Positions 32,646-36,818 of a DNA stretch of 36,818 nucleotides are shown piece after piece. Position 1 is the first letter of the stretch. Every line of letters starts with the position of its first letter. The notes beneath the pieces were generated by a model, which worked only from the letters and a program-made list of their open reading frames with translations, was not told the origin of the DNA and did no database searches. The translations under genes were made by a program, and so were the position numbers. The DNA lies in contig JANQQT010000281.1 of the NCBI GenBank assembly GCA_028284925.1, positions 1-36,818 of the forward strand, written 5' to 3'. The stretch comes from Phycisphaeraceae bacterium (GTDB taxonomy: Bacteria > Planctomycetota > Phycisphaerae > Phycisphaerales > Zrk34).

Positions 32646-33737
32646 ATGTCCCTCAAAATCGCAACCATCGGTGGCGACGGCATCGGACCCGAAGTCGTCA
32701 ACGAAGGACTTAAGGTTCTGGATGCTGCCTCCAAGCAGACCAATCTCCAGTATGACATCACCGCTTTCCCCTACTCCGGTGGTCACTATCTCCAGACCGG
32801 CGAAGTCATTACTCCAGAGCAAATCGAAGAACTCCGCCAATTCGACGCCGTCTTCCTCGGAGCCGTCGGCCACCCCGATGTCGCACCGGGCATCATCGAG
32901 AAAGGCCTTCTCCTCGAACTCCGATTCAAACTCGATCTCTACATCAACCTTCGGCCTGTTCGCCTCCTCGATGGCGTGAAGACTCCACTCGCTGGCAGGT
33001 CCGCCGCCGACATCCAGTTCGACTGCATCCGTGAAAATACCGAAGACCTCTATACCGGCGCAGGGGGCGTCACACGCATCAACACGCCGCAGGAGGTCGC
33101 CACGCAGGAAATGCTTGCCACACGGTTTGGTGTCGAACGCTGTCTTCACTACGCTTTCAAACTTGCCCAGGCCAAACAGGAAGACAACACCGGCAACGGC
33201 ATACTCACCCTTATTCACAAGACCAACGTCCTCACCCATTGCGGAGGCACATGGTTCCGCGCATTCAATGAAATCGGCGAGGCCCACTACCCGGATATCA
33301 ACCGCGAATACCATCACGTCGATGCCTGCTGCATGTACATGGTCGCCAATCCCCAGGACTATGACACACTTGTCGTCCCTAACATGTTTGGCGATATCAT
33401 CACTGATCTCGGCGCCGCCATCGCAGGCGGCATGGGCATGGCCGCCTCCGGCAACATCAATCCCGATGGCGATGCCCCCTCCGTCTTTGAACCTGTCCAC
33501 GGCTCCGCGCCGGACATCGCCGGTCAGAACAAGGCAAATCCTCTCGCCGCCGTCCTTTCCCTGGCCATGCTTCTCCGGGAAACCGGTCGCATCCAATCCA
33601 ACGATGCAGCCGGCCAAACCGCCGACCTCATCGACAACGCTATCAGGAAGGTTGTCAAGGATCTGGAGGGGCAACCAATGGACCGCCTGTTTCTTTCCAC
33701 CACGGAAGTCGGCGATGCCCTTGCGGCTGCTCTTTAA
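32646..33737 (+). CDS. leuB: 3-isopropylmalate dehydrogenase
   Basis: A 363-residue NAD-dependent oxidative decarboxylase, the third step of leucine biosynthesis. GGDGIGPEVV opens the fold. RPVRLLDGV, RENTEDLYTGAGG and HKTNVLTHCGG follow. The Mg/NAD signature is NMFGDIITDLGAAIAGGMGMAASGN (quoted in part: DIITDLGAAIAGG), then EPVHGSAPDIAGQ. The LRFKLDLYINLRPVR segment recalls the actinobacterial-type LeuB. ATG 32646 with AAAGGA upstream is the start; the in-frame extension to 32544 is low-complexity. leuC/leuD are not adjacent. Only 51 bp separate it from the polyprenyl synthase gene. Confidence 0.93.
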   Translation: MSLKIATIGGDGIGPEVVNEGLKVLDAASKQTNLQYDITAFPYSGGHYLQTGEVITPEQIEELRQFDAVFLGAVGHPDVAPGIIEKGLLLELRFKLDLYINLRPVRLLDGVKTPLAGRSAADIQFDCIRENTEDLYTGAGGVTRINTPQEVATQEMLATRFGVERCLHYAFKLAQAKQEDNTGNGILTLIHKTNVLTHCGGTWFRAFNEIGEAHYPDINREYHHVDACCMYMVANPQDYDTLVVPNMFGDIITDLGAAIAGGMGMAASGNINPDGDAPSVFEPVHGSAPDIAGQNKANPLAAVLSLAMLLRETGRIQSNDAAGQTADLIDNAIRKVVKDLEGQPMDRLFLSTTEVGDALAAAL

Positions 33738-33788
33738 ACAGACAACCTTCACCAATACGACGTTTCCAAAACTCGTTACAATTTCGCC

Positions 33789-34688
33789 ATGACCAATCAG
33801 ACCGAATCAGCCTATTTCGACATTGACCAGATCACCGCCCCCACACCCACTGTCGATCAGTACATGCGGGACTATGTCGCATCAGCCTCACTCCCCAAAA
33901 ATCTCATCGACGCCATCGACTACGCCCTTCTTGGCGGAGGCAAACGCATGAGGCCCATTCTTGTCATTCGTGCCGCCGAAGCCGTAGGCGGAACGATTGA
34001 ACAAGCCCTTCCTCCCGCCGCCGCCATTGAACTCATTCACTGCTTCTCTCTCGTCCACGATGATCTTCCTGCCATGGACGATGATGATCTTCGACGCGGT
34101 CGCCCGACCCTTCATATCAAGACCAACGAAGCCATGGCCATCCTTGCCGGCGATGCCATGATGTCCCTTGCATTCCAGCTCCTTCTTGATCGTATTCCCG
34201 ATGAGACGACCGCCGCGAAAATCATGTCTGAACTTGCCGTCGGAACTTCCGCTATGATCGGCGGCCAGGTCTACGACACCCTTCCCGACTTTCCATCCGA
34301 CCTCACCCCCCTTGATCAACTCAAAACCATTCACACCCACAAAACCGGTGCCCTCATCCGCGGAGCCTGTCGAATGGGCGCAGTCGCTGCCAAAGCCAAT
34401 GATGAACAACTCGCCGCCATCACCACCTACGGCGAAGCCATCGGCCTCATGTTCCAGATCGTCGATGATCTTCTTGACATCACTCAAACCACGGAACAAC
34501 TCGGCAAGACCGCCGGCAAGGATGTCGAACAGGATAAACTCACCTACCCCGCCGTTCTTGGCGTCGAAAAATCACAAGCCGAAATCACCCGCCTCCTTGA
34601 AGTCGCCCTTGGCGCTCTTTCCCCCCTCGGCAACGACGCTGCCCAACTTGCCCAAATCGCAAACTACCTTGCGGTCAGAACGAAGTAA
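33789..34688 (+). CDS. ispA: Polyprenyl (farnesyl/geranylgeranyl) diphosphate synthase
   Basis: A 299-residue all-helical prenyltransferase that extends allylic diphosphates with isopentenyl diphosphate. The first Asp-rich motif is DDLPAMDDDDLRRGRPT and the second is DDLLDIT. GGKRMRPILVIRA is the expected IPP-binding segment. A bulky residue pattern before the first motif (CFSLVHDDLPAMDDDDLRRG) points to a short C15-C20 product. The ATG at 33789 follows leuB closely, so cotranscription is likely. It may feed quinone, hopanoid or carotenoid pathways. Confidence 0.93.
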   Translation: MTNQTESAYFDIDQITAPTPTVDQYMRDYVASASLPKNLIDAIDYALLGGGKRMRPILVIRAAEAVGGTIEQALPPAAAIELIHCFSLVHDDLPAMDDDDLRRGRPTLHIKTNEAMAILAGDAMMSLAFQLLLDRIPDETTAAKIMSELAVGTSAMIGGQVYDTLPDFPSDLTPLDQLKTIHTHKTGALIRGACRMGAVAAKANDEQLAAITTYGEAIGLMFQIVDDLLDITQTTEQLGKTAGKDVEQDKLTYPAVLGVEKSQAEITRLLEVALGALSPLGNDAAQLAQIANYLAVRTK

Positions 34689-34728
34689 AACAATCTTCCC
34701 ACTACTTATCAATTCCCACGATTGGCCA

Positions 34729-36393
34729 CTAATCTTTATATCTCTCCAGGACCCTTTCCGCTTCTCTCCTAATTCGATCTATTCTCCACTTCGCCATCTT
34801 CCTCTCAAGTTCCTTATTCGCCGCCTTCCGTGCCTCCAGATCGCTCGCCCAATTTGGCAACGCACGAATAAACGCCCACTCATCTGTCCGAAACGGCGCC
34901 ACTGGCAACCCATGCAATCCATATGCATTAGCGTTCGGCTGATTCTCCCACGCATACCTTACCGCCGCAGGCTCGGCCACTTCATCACTCCACACCTCCA
35001 GGCACTCTCCGCGAATATCCTCCCCCTTCTTGACCGCCCTTACCTTCACATTCGCGGGGAAAAATCGCCCGTCCTTACCCGCCACAATGAATCCACGATA
35101 CTCCCGCGCACGATCTGGTAATGGCAAACGCTTATACCACTTATGCTCACGCTTATCCTTGATCGTCGGATCATAATCAAAGTAAACCAGCATCTTGTTC
35201 CCATCTACCTTATGGCCCCGATACATTGGAGCCATGTGATAAACCCCACCCTCACGCGGTGACTTCTTCCCAAATCCATAAACCTGCGCCAACGCCCATC
35301 GGGCCGCCCTTTCGCCCACATCTCTCTTCTTACGAGGGTGCATATCGTCCGCGCCCAAATCATGAATCGTCACCAGCCCCGTCCCTTTTACTTTCCGATG
35401 TGTCGCAAAATGCACGTCACGAATATGCATGTAGCAGTGCCGATGCATCATCGCCCGCTCTGGCTCAGGCTTTGATTCCATCCCTTTATTCCCCGCCAGT
35501 GAGATAATCCCAAACGGCAACTCTTTTTCTCCATACGCCGCCCGCCAATCCTCAATCACGCTCGGAAAGCTATGCCGATAAGTCTCATACCCTTCAAACG
35601 TATTATTTTCCCCTTGATAGAATAGCACACCCCGCACCGCCCCTTTCGATAAGGGCAAAATCGTCCCCCGATAAAATGCCCCGATATCCTTTCCCTTTGC
35701 ATTCAGCAATCCTTTCAATGCCGGATACCTTTCTTGCGTTTTCCTCGACGCCCACACCTCCGCCGTTGTCCCACCCACCGCCGTATTAATCAATCCTACC
35801 GGTACCTTCAAAAACCTCTGCAGCCTTACCCCAAAGTAATATGCCACAGGTCCAATCCTTCTTAACTCCATCTTCCCTGCAACCAGCGGCATCCACGCCT
35901 CCCGACTCTGCAAATCCTTCGCAATACTTTTCGCCACTCGACTCTCCACACGCGTATATCTCACATACTCCGAATCCGCGCTACGCCACTCCACATCCTC
36001 CATATCATGCCCACCCGGCGCCATATTGCTCTGACCTCCACACAACCAAACCTCGCCCACCAACACATCCTTAAATCTGACCTCCTCCCCACCCGAACTC
36101 ACTCTAAGCTCACGGGCCGTAAACCCCCCCTTCATTGCCGGCAATACCACCTCCCAATACCCCTCCCCATCCACATTCTCTTCCTTCACTACTTTTCCAA
36201 AGGAAACCCTCACCGCAGCCCCGACCTTTCCGTTCCCCCAAACCCGTATCTTCTTCCCTTGCTGCAAAACCATATGGTGATTAAACGCATTAGCCACATG
36301 CAACGCCTTCCCATCCGTCCCTCCTTCCGCGATAACCCCAATACCAACCACTCCAAACCAAGCCAAAGCACCCATTAATCCATGCAACTTCAT
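34729..36393 (-). CDS. Secreted sialate O-acetylesterase (SGNH/SASA-type)
   Basis: A 554-residue exported esterase. The signal peptide (MKLHGLMGALAWFGVVGIGVIA) precedes an N-terminal beta domain. The SASA domain's catalytic Ser lies in VWLCGGQSNMAPGG, with YQGENNTFEGY as second block and GADDMHPRKKRDVG as the Asp-His block. A C-terminal beta domain follows. Such enzymes remove O-acetyl groups from sialic acids or related glycans and are abundant in planctomycete polysaccharide loci. ATG 36393 is chosen because the hydrophobic core then starts at once; 30 bp more are open upstream. It is convergent with the isoprenoid synthase gene. Confidence 0.9.
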   Translation of the reverse strand: MKLHGLMGALAWFGVVGIGVIAEGGTDGKALHVANAFNHHMVLQQGKKIRVWGNGKVGAAVRVSFGKVVKEENVDGEGYWEVVLPAMKGGFTARELRVSSGGEEVRFKDVLVGEVWLCGGQSNMAPGGHDMEDVEWRSADSEYVRYTRVESRVAKSIAKDLQSREAWMPLVAGKMELRRIGPVAYYFGVRLQRFLKVPVGLINTAVGGTTAEVWASRKTQERYPALKGLLNAKGKDIGAFYRGTILPLSKGAVRGVLFYQGENNTFEGYETYRHSFPSVIEDWRAAYGEKELPFGIISLAGNKGMESKPEPERAMMHRHCYMHIRDVHFATHRKVKGTGLVTIHDLGADDMHPRKKRDVGERAARWALAQVYGFGKKSPREGGVYHMAPMYRGHKVDGNKMLVYFDYDPTIKDKREHKWYKRLPLPDRAREYRGFIVAGKDGRFFPANVKVRAVKKGEDIRGECLEVWSDEVAEPAAVRYAWENQPNANAYGLHGLPVAPFRTDEWAFIRALPNWASDLEARKAANKELERKMAKWRIDRIRREAERVLERYKD

Positions 36394-36785
36394 TATCAGT
36401 CCTTTCAGATTGTGAGCAATCAATGCAGCCTCTCATCCTACCGCAAGACAACCAGGCTATCGCCCCTTTGTTGCCAATTCCGAACCCGTCCATCTCCTAT
36501 GCGTAAGAACAATCCCTAAACCTCGCATGCTCGCTATAAGGGAGGGTTTGCAGATCAGTTTTCAGGAGAATCCCCTATCCCCCCAAAACTTGCCAAAACC
36601 CTTGTTTCCGCCCTAAACTTCCTTCTTCATCACCCGATTTGCCGATGTGATAGCCATTGCGTCACACTAAAATACACCCATGACAATACCACGACGCCAT
36701 AAAGGGAAAGCGGCACGCTTCATCCACCTCCAGTCCACCCTTTAACGCGCGCGGAAATCTGTCTGACCATAAGGATTCGGCCAAC
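36394..36785. other. Gene-free stretch with no clear element
   Basis: It lies between the divergent esterase start and the partial gene at the right edge. It contains C-rich runs (for example TATCCCCCCAAAAC near 36580). I saw no tRNA, terminator hairpin, repeat or riboswitch in it. Promoters for both flanking genes are presumably inside but are not clear by eye. Confidence 0.6.
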
Positions 36786-36818
36786 ATGCCCAGCCCAGCC
36801 CCCAAACCCCTCCTCCCC
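36786..36818 (+). CDS. Possible start of a gene cut by the window edge
   Basis: ATG at 36786 has AAGGAT at 36771-36776, a good Shine-Dalgarno at nine bases' distance. It reads MPSPAPKPLLP up to the last base, with no stop. Eleven codons are too few to identify a product. Confidence 0.35.
   Translation, partial: MPSPAPKPLLP

Noticed and set aside
32604-33755. A 383-residue minus-strand open frame opposite leuB
   Set aside because: Shadow of LeuB; glycine/asparagine-poor and without any recognisable domain.

Overview
The window looks like a chromosome segment of a planctomycete, probably class Phycisphaerae or a close relative. The evidence is two PEP-CTERM surface proteins (one with dockerin-like repeats), a planctomycete-style EF-Tu switch I, a tiny histone-H1-like protein, tandem DUF3467 domains, SecE and NusG with lineage-type extensions, and sialate-O-acetylesterase and CehA-type secreted hydrolases. 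This assignment rests on remembered family features, not on a search. Layout by region: (1) 1-3.1 kb, minus strand. A cobalamin riboswitch with an intrinsic terminator as expression platform controls a secreted PEP-CTERM protein and, behind it, a PEP-CTERM/dockerin protein. Both resemble surface proteins of Bacteroidetes B12-uptake loci, so this may be a B12-controlled surface capture system anchored through the exosortase route. It is the most interesting item here. (2) 3.0-6.5 kb, minus strand. A membrane-anchored unknown protein, then a ketosynthase pair: a complete FabF-type enzyme and an upstream partner in which all three catalytic residues are replaced (a KS-beta/chain-length-factor arrangement). 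The pair's promoter is overlaid by a perfect 7-3-7 dyad. (3) 6.7-11.2 kb, plus strand. Creatininase-family hydrolase, tandem DUF3467 protein, isochorismatase-like hydrolase, H1-like protein, FabZ-like dehydratase and a truncated UvrC-like protein. (4) 11.2-21.7 kb, mixed strands. Small membrane proteins, a glycine-zipper lipoprotein, an SNase-like remnant, an orphan ABC ATPase, an outer-membrane barrel, DciA, an HDOD protein, the RdgB/HAM1 pyrophosphatase, an FprA-type ferredoxin-NADP reductase, and an operon of a deoxyhypusine-synthase-like protein with an LPS-kinase-like protein. (5) 21.9-27.4 kb, plus strand. The classical translation/secretion cluster tRNA-Thr, tuf, rpmG, tRNA-Trp, secE, nusG, behind a good sigma70-type promoter. 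The usual rplK-rplA continuation is absent. A large membrane-anchored coiled-coil protein with a BRCT-like C-terminus follows instead. (6) 27.5-36.8 kb. An SDR oxidoreductase, a secreted CehA-like metallohydrolase, a GntR-LacI hybrid repressor with palindromes upstream, a VOC protein, an unknown membrane protein, LeuB, a polyprenyl diphosphate synthase, a sialate O-acetylesterase and the start of a gene cut by the right edge. By eye the plus strand is G/T-rich from 1 to about 11 kb and C/A-rich from about 27.5 kb to the end, whichever strand is coding. That sign change is what a replication terminus would give. No CRISPR array, rRNA, insertion sequence or phage module was seen.
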